From positions 1 to 64,000 of the forward strand of contig JAFAFA010000133.1 of assembly GCA_023423695.1 (NCBI GenBank): DNA of 64,000 nucleotides, in the 5' to 3' direction. The notes beneath the pieces were generated by a model. It worked only from the letters and a program-made list of their open reading frames with translations, was not told the origin of the DNA and did not search any database. The stretch comes from Pseudomonadota bacterium. Lineage in GTDB: Bacteria > Pseudomonadota > Alphaproteobacteria > Azospirillales > Azospirillaceae. Made by a program: the position numbers and the translations under genes. Of this stretch, positions 25,662 through 35,800 are shown piece by piece (the first letter of the stretch is position 1; the number at the start of each line of letters is the position of its first letter).

Positions 25662-26699
25662 TCAGGCCGCGCCGGGCACGCCCTTGGACGTGGAGTATTC
25701 GAAATGCAGCGCCTCGCCCGGATAGACCAGCGGGCGGATGGAATGGGCGGCCTGGGCGGCTTCCGCGAAGCCGCAGAGGATCAGCTTCAGCTTGCCCGGG
25801 TATGTCGCGATGTCGCCGATGGCGAAGACGCCCGGCACGTTGGTGGCACAGCCGGGCTGGGCCACCGAGATATGGCTGCGCTCCAGCTCCAGGCCCCAGT
25901 CGGCGATGGGGCCGAGATTCATCGACAGGCCGAAGAAGGCGAGCAGCGCGTCGGCCGGCAGCGCCTTTTCCTCGCCGTCCAGCGTGGCGACGCGCACGGC
26001 GGTCAGTTGGCCGTTCTCGCCGTCCAGGCCGGAGAGCTGGTAGGGCACCACCATCTCGATCCGCCCCTCGCGCACCAGCGCGTCCATGCGGGCGACGCTT
26101 TCGGGTGCCGCGCGGAACTTCGAGCGGCGGTGAACGACGTAGACGCGCTCCGCCACGTCGGCCAGAGAGATGGCCCAGTCGACGGCGCTGTCGCCGCCGC
26201 CGGCGATCACCACCTTCTTGCCGGCGAAGTCCTGGCGCCGGCGCACCATGTAGAAGACCGACTTGCCCTCATACGCCTCCAGCCCGTCGAGCGGCGGGCG
26301 GTTGGGGCCGAAGGCGCCGCTGCCGGCGGCGATGATGACCGCCTGGGTGTCGATCTTCGTACCGATGCTGGTTTCCACCAGCCAGCGCCCGCTGTCCTGG
26401 CGGGTCAGCTTCTCCACCTGCTGGCCCAGGTGATAGGTGGGCGAGAAGGGGGCCGCCTGCTCCGCCAGCCGGTCGATCAGGTCGGCCGCCTCGATCGAGG
26501 GGTGGGCCGGGATGTCGTAGATCGGCTTTTCCGGGTAGAGCGCGGTGCATTGGCCGCCGACCATGTCCAGCGCGTCCACCACATGGCAGCGCATCTTCAG
26601 CATGCCGCATTCGAACACGGCGAACAGGCCGACGGGGCCGGCGCCGACGATGACGACATCGGTGGTGAGGACGTCGTTGCTGGATGCGGTCTGCGACAT
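25662..26699 (-). CDS. Ferredoxin/flavodoxin-NADP reductase, thioredoxin-reductase-like
   Basis: 345-aa FAD and NAD(P)H enzyme of the type found in Bacillus (YumC) and many alphaproteobacteria. FAD motif IVGAGPVGLFAVFE is near 17-30, followed by CHVVDALDMVGGQC and ALYPEKPIYDIPA. The NADP-binding segment is VVIAGGGDSAVDWAISLAD near 165-183. It lacks the CxxC redox pair of thioredoxin reductase, so it is read as ferredoxin-NADP reductase. Expected substrate is ferredoxin or flavodoxin. Start ATG 26699 (MSQTASSN); the longer reading adds 29 residues of A/C-rich leader. Divergent from the unknown gene at 27013. Confidence 0.88.
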   Translation of the reverse strand: MSQTASSNDVLTTDVVIVGAGPVGLFAVFECGMLKMRCHVVDALDMVGGQCTALYPEKPIYDIPAHPSIEAADLIDRLAEQAAPFSPTYHLGQQVEKLTRQDSGRWLVETSIGTKIDTQAVIIAAGSGAFGPNRPPLDGLEAYEGKSVFYMVRRRQDFAGKKVVIAGGGDSAVDWAISLADVAERVYVVHRRSKFRAAPESVARMDALVREGRIEMVVPYQLSGLDGENGQLTAVRVATLDGEEKALPADALLAFFGLSMNLGPIADWGLELERSHISVAQPGCATNVPGVFAIGDIATYPGKLKLILCGFAEAAQAAHSIRPLVYPGEALHFEYSTSKGVPGAA

Positions 26700-27012
26700 G
26701 GAAGCCAATTCCTTGAGACGGGGTGCCGGGTGGAGGATGCCGGGTGAAGGATGAAGGTGGACGAATGGTCCTTCCATTGTCCGCATTTCCCGGCCGGGTC
26801 AACCCCCAGCAAGGGAAAAGCGCTGCTGTGTCGCGCATGGGTCCAGGTATCGGGCCGGTGTGGCGGCGCGGATTTTACAATTTCGCATAAATTCGCTTAA
26901 ATTTGTCGATTGCACGCCGGAGAGTGCAAGGCGGACAGTGGGGGCGTGCGGCGGATGGCCGGGATCACCATCCCGGAGGCCGATCCGGATGCCAGTCGGG
27001 TGGAGGCCCGGA
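26700..27012. other. Divergent intergenic region with A/T-rich centre
   Basis: 313 bp between the reductase and the gene at 27013. The segment at 26872-26925 is A/T-rich (ttttacaatttcgcataa, then attcgcttaaatttgtcg) and is the best place for a promoter. I saw no DnaA box or clear hairpin. Confidence 0.4.
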
Positions 27013-27441
27013 ATGAAGGAACTTCGCTGTCTGGTCTTCACCGATCAGGAGGTTGTGCGGGCCGTGCTCGACCGCCGGCGCCGGGTGAAGGATCCGCTGC
27101 CGGTCGGCACCGTGTCCAGGATCGTCTACCACCGCAACGAAGGGCCGGAGCAGGAGGGAATCGAAACCCGCCTGACGGTCACCGACGACAACGGCGTTGC
27201 GACCGAGCTGGTGCTGGCCGAAACCGAAGTGACGGCGGCGCTGGTCGGCTATTGCATGGGCCGGCGCATCCCCCTGCCGGTGGCGTCCGACAAGATGCTG
27301 CACCTGATCAACGGCGCGCTGACACTGATGATCACCATGAACTTCAACAAGGCGCCGCGGCTGGTGGTGGCCGGTGCCGCGGAAGGTGCGGGATCGGGAG
27401 CGGGGGACCGGCTGTCGCCGAAGCGGCGGGTCGGCCGCTGA
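27013..27441 (+). CDS. Hypothetical protein upstream of tsaE
   Basis: 142-aa protein without a family I can name. It begins MKELRCLVFTDQEVVRAVLDRRRR, a small alpha/beta segment. A predicted beta-rich core (VSRIVYHRN, IETRLTVTDDNGVATELVL) and an AALVGYCMGRRIPLPV helix follow, then hydrophobic LITMNFNKAPRLVV. The C-terminus is Gly/Ala-rich and basic. Shine-Dalgarno ggagg precedes ATG 27013. It is the first plus-strand gene before the tsaE-amgK-murU-addBA operon, 55 bp ahead of tsaE. Confidence 0.7.
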   Translation: MKELRCLVFTDQEVVRAVLDRRRRVKDPLPVGTVSRIVYHRNEGPEQEGIETRLTVTDDNGVATELVLAETEVTAALVGYCMGRRIPLPVASDKMLHLINGALTLMITMNFNKAPRLVVAGAAEGAGSGAGDRLSPKRRVGR

Positions 27442-27496
27442 CCCACCCTTCTTTACGGCTTGCGGGCGGGCGTCGGCTTCGCACAGTATCCGCGCC

Positions 27497-27979
27497 ATGT
27501 CGGACATCTCCCTCTACACCGTCGCCGTATCGCTGCCGGACGAGGCCGCCACCGCGGCACTGGGCCGCCGGCTGGGCACCATCCTTCGGCCGGGCGACCT
27601 CGTAGCGCTGCGCGGCGATCTTGGCGCCGGCAAGTCGGCGCTGTCGCGGGCATTGATCCGCAGCGTCACCCATGAGGACGCCGAGGTGCCGTCCCCCACC
27701 TTCACGCTGGTGCAGACCTACGACACCGCAATCGGCCCGGTCTGGCATTTCGACCTCTACCGCCTGTCGGGACCGGACGAGGTGTATGAACTGGGCTGGG
27801 ACGATGCGCGGGCCGAGGCCGTTTCGCTGGTGGAATGGCCGGACCGGCTGGGTCCGCTGCTGCCTCCCGACCGGGTGGAGGTGACGATGCAGCATGACGG
27901 GCCGGACGCCCGCCGCGCCACGCTGACCGGCCATGGCGCGCTGGCGGCGCGGGTGGCCGCCGCCGACTGGACGCTGTGA
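27497..27979 (+). CDS. tsaE: tRNA threonylcarbamoyladenosine biosynthesis ATPase TsaE
   Basis: 160-aa P-loop protein that energises synthesis of t6A37 in tRNA with TsaB and TsaD. Walker A GDLGAGKS is at 40-47. SPTFTLVQTY and the signature HFDLYRLSGPDEVYELGW follow, with VEWPDRLG near 115-122. The length is normal. ATG 27497 is used. It overlaps the next gene by one base (TGATG), so it heads the operon tsaE, amgK, murU. Confidence 0.95.
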   Translation: MSDISLYTVAVSLPDEAATAALGRRLGTILRPGDLVALRGDLGAGKSALSRALIRSVTHEDAEVPSPTFTLVQTYDTAIGPVWHFDLYRLSGPDEVYELGWDDARAEAVSLVEWPDRLGPLLPPDRVEVTMQHDGPDARRATLTGHGALAARVAAADWTL

Positions 27980-29007
27980 TGACTGCTGCTACCTCCACGC
28001 GGGAAGACGAGATCGCTGCCTTTCTGGCCGCCAACGGCCTGTCCGATGCCCTGCGCGAACCGCTGGCCGGTGATGCCTCAGCCCGCCGCTACGAGCGCCT
28101 CCGCAAGGCCGATGGCGGAACGCTGATCCTGGTGGACACGCCAGCTCCGGCCGACGATCTCGTGCCCTTCATCGCCATCGGCACCGAGTTGGCCGGCATC
28201 GGTCTGTCTGTTCCCACCGTGATCGCATCGGATGTGGAACGAGGCTTGGCATTGCAGGATGATTTCGGAAGCAAAACATTCTCCTGCCTGCTGGCCGACA
28301 GTGGCGATCCACAGCATCTCTACGAGTTGGCGACCGACGCGCTGATCGTCCTCCATCACGGCTGGCCGGAGGACGCGGCGGAACGCCTCACCCTGCCTGT
28401 CTACGACCCGGCGCTGTTCATCACGCAGACCCGGCTGTTCATCGACGCCTATGTGCCGGTGGCGCTGGGGCGCTCCTTGAGCGCACAGGATCGTTCCGAC
28501 TTCGATACGGCTTGGCGGACGGTGCTGGAGCCGGTCTGCGCCAGCGCGCCGTCGCTTCTGCTGCGCGACTACCATGTCGACAACCTGATGCGGCTGGACC
28601 GGCCGGGGACGAAGGCCGCCGGGCTGATCGACTTCCAGAGCGCCGGCTGGGGGCCGCGGGCCTACGACCTCGTCTCCCTGCTGGAGGACGCACGGCGCGA
28701 CGTGGCGCCCGATTTGGCCGAGGCGATGGTCGCCCGCTATCTCGCCGCCTTCCCCAACACCGATGCCGCCGCCTTCCGCCGCGCCATGGCTGTGCTTGGA
28801 GCGGCGCGCCACACGCGGATCGTCGCCATCTTCGTCCGTCTGGCTCTGAGCCAGGGGCGGCGGTCCTACCTTGTCCATCTGCCGCGGGTCTGGCGCCTGC
28901 TGGAGGCCCAGTTGGCGAAGCCGGAGCTTGCGCCGGTCGCCGCCTGGTTCGACCGCCATTTGCCGCCGAATGCCCGCGCTGCCTTCGTCGTTCCGGAGAC
29001 GATCTGA
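27979..29007 (+). CDS. amgK: Amino-sugar kinase AmgK (MurNAc/GlcNAc kinase)
   Basis: 342-aa aminoglycoside-phosphotransferase-fold kinase. In peptidoglycan recycling AmgK phosphorylates MurNAc or GlcNAc at C1, and MurU then makes the UDP sugar. Motifs: LAGDASARRYERL near the N-terminus, the catalytic loop LLRDYHVDNLMRLD and the metal-binding Asp in GLIDFQSAGWGPRAYDL. Start ATG 27979 overlaps the tsaE stop. Its pairing with a MurU-like nucleotidyltransferase two bases downstream supports the assignment. Confidence 0.88.
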   Translation: MTAATSTREDEIAAFLAANGLSDALREPLAGDASARRYERLRKADGGTLILVDTPAPADDLVPFIAIGTELAGIGLSVPTVIASDVERGLALQDDFGSKTFSCLLADSGDPQHLYELATDALIVLHHGWPEDAAERLTLPVYDPALFITQTRLFIDAYVPVALGRSLSAQDRSDFDTAWRTVLEPVCASAPSLLLRDYHVDNLMRLDRPGTKAAGLIDFQSAGWGPRAYDLVSLLEDARRDVAPDLAEAMVARYLAAFPNTDAAAFRRAMAVLGAARHTRIVAIFVRLALSQGRRSYLVHLPRVWRLLEAQLAKPELAPVAAWFDRHLPPNARAAFVVPETI

Positions 29008-29008
29008 G

Positions 29009-29749
29009 ATGACCGTGACCATTCCCGATACAGCGATGGTGCTGGCCGCCGGCCAGGGCCTGCGCATGCGCCCGCTGACCGACCACATGCCGAAGCCGCT
29101 GATCCCGGTGCTGGGCAAGCCGATGCTGGACCATGCGCTGGACCGGCTGGCCCAGGCCGGCGTCGGCCGGGCGGTGGTCAACAGCCACTATCTGGGCGCG
29201 ATGATCGGCGATCACCTGAAGGACCGGACATCCCCCGCCATCACCCTGTCGCCGGAGGACGCGCTGCTGGAGACCGGCGGCGGGGTGAAGAAGGCCCTGC
29301 CCCTTCTTGGCACTGCACCGATCTATACGGTGAATGCCGACATCTTCTGGCTGGACGGGCCGGTGCCGGCGCTGCGCCGCCTCGCGGCCCATTGGAACCC
29401 GGCGGAGATGGACGCGCTGCTCCTGCTGATGGCGACGACCAAGTCGGTCGGCTATGACGGGCTCGGCGACTATCACATGGACCCGCTGGGCGGCCTGACC
29501 CGCCGGGCCGAGCGCGAGTTGGCACCCTTCGTCTATGCCGGGGTGCAGATCGTAAAGCCGGAGCTTTTCGCGGCGGACACGCCCGACGGTGCCTTTTCCA
29601 CCAACCTGATCTGGGACCGCGCGCAAGCGGCGGGGCGGCTGTTCGGCCTTGCCCATGACGGGCTGTGGTTCCACATCGGCACGCCCGCCGGATTGAAGGA
29701 GGCCGAGGATCTGCTCGCCATCGGCGGCGTGCGGGCGGTGGCGCATTGA
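29009..29749 (+). CDS. murU: N-acetylmuramate-1-phosphate uridylyltransferase MurU
   Basis: 246-aa sugar-1-phosphate nucleotidyltransferase. The signature AMVLAAGQGLRMRPLTDHMP followed by KPLIPVLGKPM fits the family. In the AmgK-MurU route it converts MurNAc-1-P to UDP-MurNAc, bypassing MurA and giving fosfomycin tolerance in Pseudomonas. The nucleotide-binding domain includes TLSPEDALLETGGG and AIYTVNADIFW-type segments. ATG 29009 starts one base after the amgK stop. Substrate is inferred from the amgK neighbour. Confidence 0.87.
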   Translation: MTVTIPDTAMVLAAGQGLRMRPLTDHMPKPLIPVLGKPMLDHALDRLAQAGVGRAVVNSHYLGAMIGDHLKDRTSPAITLSPEDALLETGGGVKKALPLLGTAPIYTVNADIFWLDGPVPALRRLAAHWNPAEMDALLLLMATTKSVGYDGLGDYHMDPLGGLTRRAERELAPFVYAGVQIVKPELFAADTPDGAFSTNLIWDRAQAAGRLFGLAHDGLWFHIGTPAGLKEAEDLLAIGGVRAVAH

Positions 29750-29780
29750 GGGGTCGGCTGAGGTATACTCACCCGGAAGT

Positions 29781-29896
29781 TTTGCCCCCACCTTAATCCT
29801 CCCCCGCTGGGTGGGGGAGGAGACTGCCGCCACCCTCCCGCCCGAGCACTTGCCCCCCTCCCCCGCCCAGCGGGGGAGGGTTGGGGTGGGGCAAGC
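29781..29896. repeat. REP-like double palindrome (copy 2) inside an operon
   Basis: Two hairpins: cctccccc with gggggagg (29798-29820, 8-bp stem) and ccctcccccg with cgggggaggg (29856-29880, 10-bp stem). Outer arms tttgccccca and tggggcaag are also complementary. It lies between murU (ends 29749) and addB (starts 29913). Related to copies at 1-100 and 63617-63668. Confidence 0.8.
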
Positions 29897-29912
29897 GATA
29901 GACGGACCTTCC

Positions 29913-32894
29913 ATGCTTCCCGATAGCTCCACTCTCCCCAAAGTCTACAGCATCCCCGCAGGTGCGCCCTTCGTCGACATGCTGGCGGCAGGGATCATGG
30001 AGCGGGTCGGCGGTGACCCGATGGCCTTGGCCGGAGTCACCGTGCTGCTGCCGACCCGGCGCGCTTGCCGAGCGCTGCAGGCGGCCTTCCTGCGCCGTTC
30101 GGGCGGGCAGCCGACCCTGCTGCCGCGGATGGCGCCGCTGGGCGAACTCGACGCCGGCGACCTCAGCCTGACCGAGGAGGAACTGCCTGACGTCCCGCTC
30201 GACCTGCCGGAGGCGATCTCGCCCTTGAACCGGCAGATGACGCTGGCGCGGCTGATCCTGGGGGCCGAGGGGCTGTCGGCGACCACGGCGCAGGCGGTGC
30301 GGCTTGGCGCCGACCTGGGCCGGCTGATCGACGCGGTGTGGACCGAGCGCGCCGGCTTCGAGAAGCTGGAGTCGCTGGTGCCGGAGGATTATGCCGAGCA
30401 CTGGCAGGTCACCCTGAAATTCCTGCGCATCATCACCGAGGTCTGGCCCGCCATCCTCGAGTCGACCGGCGAGACCGACCCGGCCAAGCGCCGCAATCTG
30501 GCGTTGGAGACGCAGGCCGCTCTCTGGCAGGCCGCCCCGCCGCCGGGCATGGTGATCGCCGCCGGCTCCACCGGCTCCATCGTCGCGACGACGGAACTGC
30601 TGTCGGTGATCGCCCGTCTGCCGCAGGGGGCGGTGGTACTGCCCGGCCTCGACATCGACGCCGACGACACCATCTGGGACGCCATCGCGGAGGACGAGTC
30701 CCACCCGCAGCATGGCCTGTCGCAGTTGATCCATCTGCTGGGGGTGGAGCGGCACGAAGTGCTGCCCTGGACCGACGCGCCGGAGCCGCGCGGTGCCCGC
30801 GCCCGCCTGATCGCCGAGGCGATGCGACCGGCGGCGACCACCGAGGGCTGGCGCGAGTTGTCGGGCGTGGAGGCCTCGGCGCTGGACGGGCTGACCCGCA
30901 TCGACGCCGCGACATCGGAGGAAGAGGCGCAGGTCATCGCGCTGCTCATGCGCCATGCGCTGGAGACGCCGACGAAGACGGCCGCCCTCATTACCCCCGA
31001 CCGCAACCTTGGGCGCCGGGTCGCCATGGCGCTGGCGCGCTGGGGCATCCTGGTCAACGACTCCGGCGGCCAGCCGCTCGCCCACACCGCGGTCGGCACC
31101 TATCTGCGCCTGACGGCGGAGTTGGTGGCGAGCCGCGTCCATCCGCTGGCCCTGTTGGCGCTCGCCAAGCACCCGATGGCGGCGGGCGGCCGCGACTCGG
31201 CGGATTTCCGCGCCGCCGCCCGCGCGCTGGAGCGTGTGGTGCTGCGCGGCCCCCGCCCGGCCGAGGGTTTCGACGGCGTGCTGGCGGCGCTGGAACAGGC
31301 CGACCGTTTCGACCATGAGGAGCAGCAGGAGTTCCTGCGCACATGGCTGGTCGATATCGGCCAGCGCGCCGCACCCTTCCTGGAGGCGCTGGCCGGCGAG
31401 ACGCCGCTGGCCGACCTCGTGCGCGCCCATGTCGCCTTCTGCGAATCGCTGGCCGCCGACGACGCGCTGACCGGTGCAGAGCGGCTGTGGCGCCAGGACG
31501 ACGGCGAGGAGGCCGCACGCTTCGTCCACGATCTGCTGGACGCGGCGGAGGGCTTCCCAGCAATCCCGGCCAAGGATTACCCGGCGCTGCTCGACGCGCT
31601 GATGAGCGCGCGGGCGGTGCGTCCCCGCTATGGCCTGCACCCGCGCCTGTTCATCCTGGGTCCGATGGAAGCGCGCCTCCAGCATCTCGACCTGACCATC
31701 CTGGGCGGGCTGAACGAGGGGACATGGCCGCCGGCCGCCTCCGCCGATCCCTGGATGTCGCGGCCGATGCGGCGCGATTTCGGCCTGCCCAGCCCGGAAC
31801 GGCTGGTCGGCATGTCGGCCCACGACTTCGCCCATGCCTGCGGCGCCCCCGAAGTGGTGCTGACCCGCGCCGCGCGGGTGGAGGGCACGCCGACCGTGCC
31901 GTCGCGCTGGCTGCTGCGGCTGGAAACCGTGCTCAAAGCGCTGGATCTGGACGGCCTGATCGAGGAGCGCGGGGCCTGTTGGCTCGGCTGGGCGCGCGGG
32001 CTGGACGAGCCTGATCGCGTGCAGCCGGTGGCGGCGCCCGAGCCGCGCCCGCCGCTGACCGCCCGGCCGCGCAAGCTGTCGGTGACCGAGGTCGAGACCT
32101 GGATGCGCGATCCCTACGCCATCTATGCCCGCCACGCCCTGCGGCTGCGGGCGCTCGACCCCATCGCCGCCGATCCCGGCGCATCGGACCGCGGCCAGAT
32201 CATCCACGACACGCTCGACGCCTTCGTCCGCGAGTATCCCGGCCCGCTGCCGCATGACGCGCTCGACCGGCTGATCGCGCTGGGACGGGAGCGCTTCGGC
32301 CCGCTGCTGCGCAGCCATCCCGACGTCTGGGCCTTCTGGTGGCCGCGCTTCGAGCGGGTCGCCGGCTGGTTCGTCGATCTGGAGCGCGAGCGCCGCCTCC
32401 GCATCCGCCCGCTGGCGACCGAGGTGCCGGGCCGGCTGGAGCTGTCCGGTCCCGGCGGTCCCTTCGCCCTGACCGCCAAGGCCGACCGCATCGACCGCGG
32501 CCCCGACGGGCTGGTGGTGATCGACTACAAGACCGGCACTCCGCCGAGCGCGCGGGAGATCGAGCTTGGCTTCGCCCCGCAGCTGCCGCTGGAGGCCGCC
32601 ATCGCCGCGGCCGGCGGCTTCAGCGGGGTGGACAAGGGCGACGTGGCGGAACTGACCTTCTGGCGCCTGTCCGGCGGCGACCCGGCGGGTGAGGAGAAGC
32701 CGGTGAAGGGCGACCCGGCGGCCTTGGGCGAGGAGGCACGGGCCGGGCTGGAGGCGCTGATTGCGCAGTTCGACGACCCGAACACCCCCTATCGCTCCCG
32801 CCCGCGCCCGGCGATGGCGCCGCGGTATACAGACTACGCTCATTTGGCCCGCGTCCAGGAATGGTCGTCGGGTGGCGGGGAGGGAGAGGGCTGA
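29913..32894 (+). CDS. addB: Double-strand break repair protein AddB
   Basis: 993-aa subunit of the AddAB helicase-nuclease that processes double-strand breaks for RecA. It is the alphaproteobacterial AddB form: VYSIPAGAPFVDMLAAGIM at the start, LLPTRRACRALQAAFL, and ILGGLNEGTWPPAASADPWM near 605. The C-terminal nuclease motif is DGLVVIDYKTGTPP, with KLSVTEVETWMRDPYAIYA upstream. ATG 29913 (MLPDSST) is preferred; a longer frame runs through the upstream repeat. It is followed one base later by addA. Confidence 0.93.
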   Translation: MLPDSSTLPKVYSIPAGAPFVDMLAAGIMERVGGDPMALAGVTVLLPTRRACRALQAAFLRRSGGQPTLLPRMAPLGELDAGDLSLTEEELPDVPLDLPEAISPLNRQMTLARLILGAEGLSATTAQAVRLGADLGRLIDAVWTERAGFEKLESLVPEDYAEHWQVTLKFLRIITEVWPAILESTGETDPAKRRNLALETQAALWQAAPPPGMVIAAGSTGSIVATTELLSVIARLPQGAVVLPGLDIDADDTIWDAIAEDESHPQHGLSQLIHLLGVERHEVLPWTDAPEPRGARARLIAEAMRPAATTEGWRELSGVEASALDGLTRIDAATSEEEAQVIALLMRHALETPTKTAALITPDRNLGRRVAMALARWGILVNDSGGQPLAHTAVGTYLRLTAELVASRVHPLALLALAKHPMAAGGRDSADFRAAARALERVVLRGPRPAEGFDGVLAALEQADRFDHEEQQEFLRTWLVDIGQRAAPFLEALAGETPLADLVRAHVAFCESLAADDALTGAERLWRQDDGEEAARFVHDLLDAAEGFPAIPAKDYPALLDALMSARAVRPRYGLHPRLFILGPMEARLQHLDLTILGGLNEGTWPPAASADPWMSRPMRRDFGLPSPERLVGMSAHDFAHACGAPEVVLTRAARVEGTPTVPSRWLLRLETVLKALDLDGLIEERGACWLGWARGLDEPDRVQPVAAPEPRPPLTARPRKLSVTEVETWMRDPYAIYARHALRLRALDPIAADPGASDRGQIIHDTLDAFVREYPGPLPHDALDRLIALGRERFGPLLRSHPDVWAFWWPRFERVAGWFVDLERERRLRIRPLATEVPGRLELSGPGGPFALTAKADRIDRGPDGLVVIDYKTGTPPSAREIELGFAPQLPLEAAIAAAGGFSGVDKGDVAELTFWRLSGGDPAGEEKPVKGDPAALGEEARAGLEALIAQFDDPNTPYRSRPRPAMAPRYTDYAHLARVQEWSSGGGEGEG

Positions 32895-32895
32895 C

Positions 32896-35800
32896 ATGAG
32901 CGATTCCATGACCGATCTGTCCCCCCGTACCCTGCCGCTCGATCCCAATGTGGCGCAACGGCGGGCGTCCGATCCAACGGCGTCGGTCTGGGTCGGCGCG
33001 TCCGCCGGGTCGGGGAAGACCAAGGTGCTGACCGACCGGGTGCTGCGGCTGATGCTGTCCGGCACGCCGCCGGCCCGCATCCTGTGCCTGACCTTCACCA
33101 AGGCCGCCGCGGCGGAAATGGCGATCCGCATCAACCGGACGCTCGGCCTGTGGGCCACCCTGCCCGACGACGCGCTGGAGGACCGGCTGGCCGACCTCTG
33201 CGGCGAGCGGCCGTCGATGGAGGCGCGGCTGAACGCGCGGCGGCTGTTCGCCCAGGTGGTGGACTGCCCCGGCGGCATGAAGATCCAGACCATCCACGCC
33301 TTCTGCCAGTCGCTGCTGCGCCGTTTTCCGCTGGAAGCCGAACTGGCGCCGCATTTCGACGTGATGGACGAGCGCACCGCCGACGGGCTGCTGACCGAGG
33401 CGCGCGACGCCGTGCTGCATGCCGGCCGCACCGATCCGGACAGCCCGCTCGGCCGCGCCATGGGCCGGCTGACCGGCGACCTGAATGCGGAGGATTTCGC
33501 CGAACTGCTGGCGGAGCTGGCCGGCCAGCGCGGGCAGGTGGAGAAGCTGTTCGAGCGCTTCCACGGGCTGGACGGGCTGATCGACGCCATCCACGACACG
33601 CTGAACGTGCCGCCCGGCGTGAGTGAGGAGTCGATTCTCACCCACGCCTGCCACGATCACCAGTGCGACCCGCCGGCCCTGCGCGAGGCCTGCCAAGCGC
33701 TGTCGGGCGGCAGCGCCAGCGACCAGGAGCGCGGCATCGCCATCCAGCATTGGCTGGACGCCGCCGACCGCCGGGTGCGGGCGTTCGAGGCCTACAAGCG
33801 CCTGTTCCTGACGGCGGAGGGCAGCCCGCGCAAGACGTTGATCACCAAGAAGCCGGCCACCGCCTATCCGCAGGCGCTGCTGTCCCTGCAAAAGGAGGCG
33901 GAGCGGCTGGTGGAGATTTCGGAACGGGTGAAGGCCGCCGGCGTCGCCGCCTCGACCACCGCGCTGCTGACCCTGGCGCAGGCGATGCTGGACGCCTACC
34001 GCGAGCGGAAGGCGGCGCGCGCCCTGCTGGATTACGACGACCTGATCCTGGCGGCCAACCGGCTGCTGAGCGGCGGGGACGGCAAGGCGGCGCGCGTGCC
34101 GTGGGTGCTGTACAAGCTGGACGGCGGCCTGGACCATATCCTGATCGACGAGGCGCAGGACACCAACCCGGACCAGTGGTCCATCGTCGCGTCGCTGGCC
34201 GGCGAGTTCTTCGCCGAGCTGGAAGCCGCCGCGCCCGACGGCAAGATCCGCACCGTGTTCGCGGTGGGCGACGAGAAGCAGTCGATCTTCAGCTTCCAGC
34301 GCGCCGACCCGGCCGAATTCGCCCGCATGCGCCGCCATTTCCAGGACAAGGCGGAGGTGGCGCAACGGATGTGGGCGGGGGTGGACCTCGACATCTCCTT
34401 CCGCTCCACCGCCGCGGTGCTGGAGACGGTCGACGCCGTCTTCGCCATCGACCGCGCCCGCGACGGCGTGGCGTCCGAGGCCAGCCCAGTGATCCGCCAC
34501 CGCGCCTTCCGCCGCGGACAGGCCGGGCTGGTCGAGCTTTGGCCGCCGGTGAAGCCGGTGGAGGCGACGGAGACGCCGGCCTGGGCACCGCCGGTGGCGC
34601 GCGAGTCCGCCGACTCCCCCTCGGCCCGCCTTGCTTCGGTCATTGCGGCGACGGTGCATCGCTGGATCGACAGCGGCGAGAAACTGGAGGCCAAGGGCCG
34701 GCCGGTGCAGCCCGGCGACGTGATGGTTCTGGTCCGCCGCCGCACCGCCTTCGTCACCGAACTGGTCCGCGCGCTGAAGGACCGCGGCGTGCCGGTGGCC
34801 GGCGTCGACCGCATGGTGCTAACCGAACAGCTTGCCGTCATGGATCTCGTGGCGCTGTCCAACTTTCTGCTGCTGCCCGACGACGACCTGACGCTCGCCA
34901 CCGTGCTGAAGGGGCCGCTGATCGGGCTGACCGAGGAGGAATTGTTCCGCGTCGCCCATGGCCGGCGCGGCACGCTGTGGCGCTCGCTGGTGGCGCTGGC
35001 GGAGACGGAGCCCGACTTCCGCCCGGCCCGGCGCTATCTGGGCGACCTGCTGGCGCGCACCGACTTCTCCGCCCCCTACGAGCTGTTCGCCGGGCTGCTG
35101 AACCGGCCCTGCCCGGCCGACGGGCGGTCGGGGCGGCGGGCGATCCTCAAGCGGCTCGGCCCCGACGCCCAGGACCCGCTGGAGGAATTCCTGGCCGTCT
35201 GCCTGGCCTTCGAGAAGACGGAGCCGCCGTCCCTGCAGAATTTCCTCGCCTGGCTGGCGGCCAGCGACGCGGAGATCAAGCGCGAGCTGGAACAGGGCGG
35301 CGGCACCGTGCGGATCATGACCGTCCACGGCTCCAAGGGGTTGCAGGCGCCGATCGTCTTCCTGCCCGACACGCTGGGCAGCCCGACCCAGAGCCCGCCG
35401 ATCCTGTGGCCGGACGAGGATTGCCCGGTGCCGCTGTTCGCCGCCCGCCGGTCCCAGGAGGACGCGCTGTGCGCCGAGGCGCGGGCACGGGCCAACCGGC
35501 GGCGCGACCAGGAATACCGCCGGCTGCTCTATGTCGCGCTGACGCGGGCGGAGGACCGGCTCTACATCTGCGGCCATCAGGGCAAGCGCGAGCCGTCCGA
35601 CGAATGCTGGTACCGGCTGGTCGAGGAGGCGATGCGCGAGAACGGCGTGCCGCATCCCTTCGACTTCACCGGCCTGTGTCCCGACGGCTGGGCCGGCGAG
35701 GGCTGGCGGCTGGTCGGCGCCCAGACCGCTGTGGTGCCGCGCCATGTCGAAGCAGAGGAGAGTGCGTCCGCCGAGCCGCCGCCGCCCTGGATCGCCGAGC

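Noticed and set aside
29793..33641. 1282-codon open frame on the minus strand across addB and addA
   Set aside because: Antisense to two well-supported genes and crosses the REP-like element; it has low-complexity Arg/Gln/Ala content typical of shadows.
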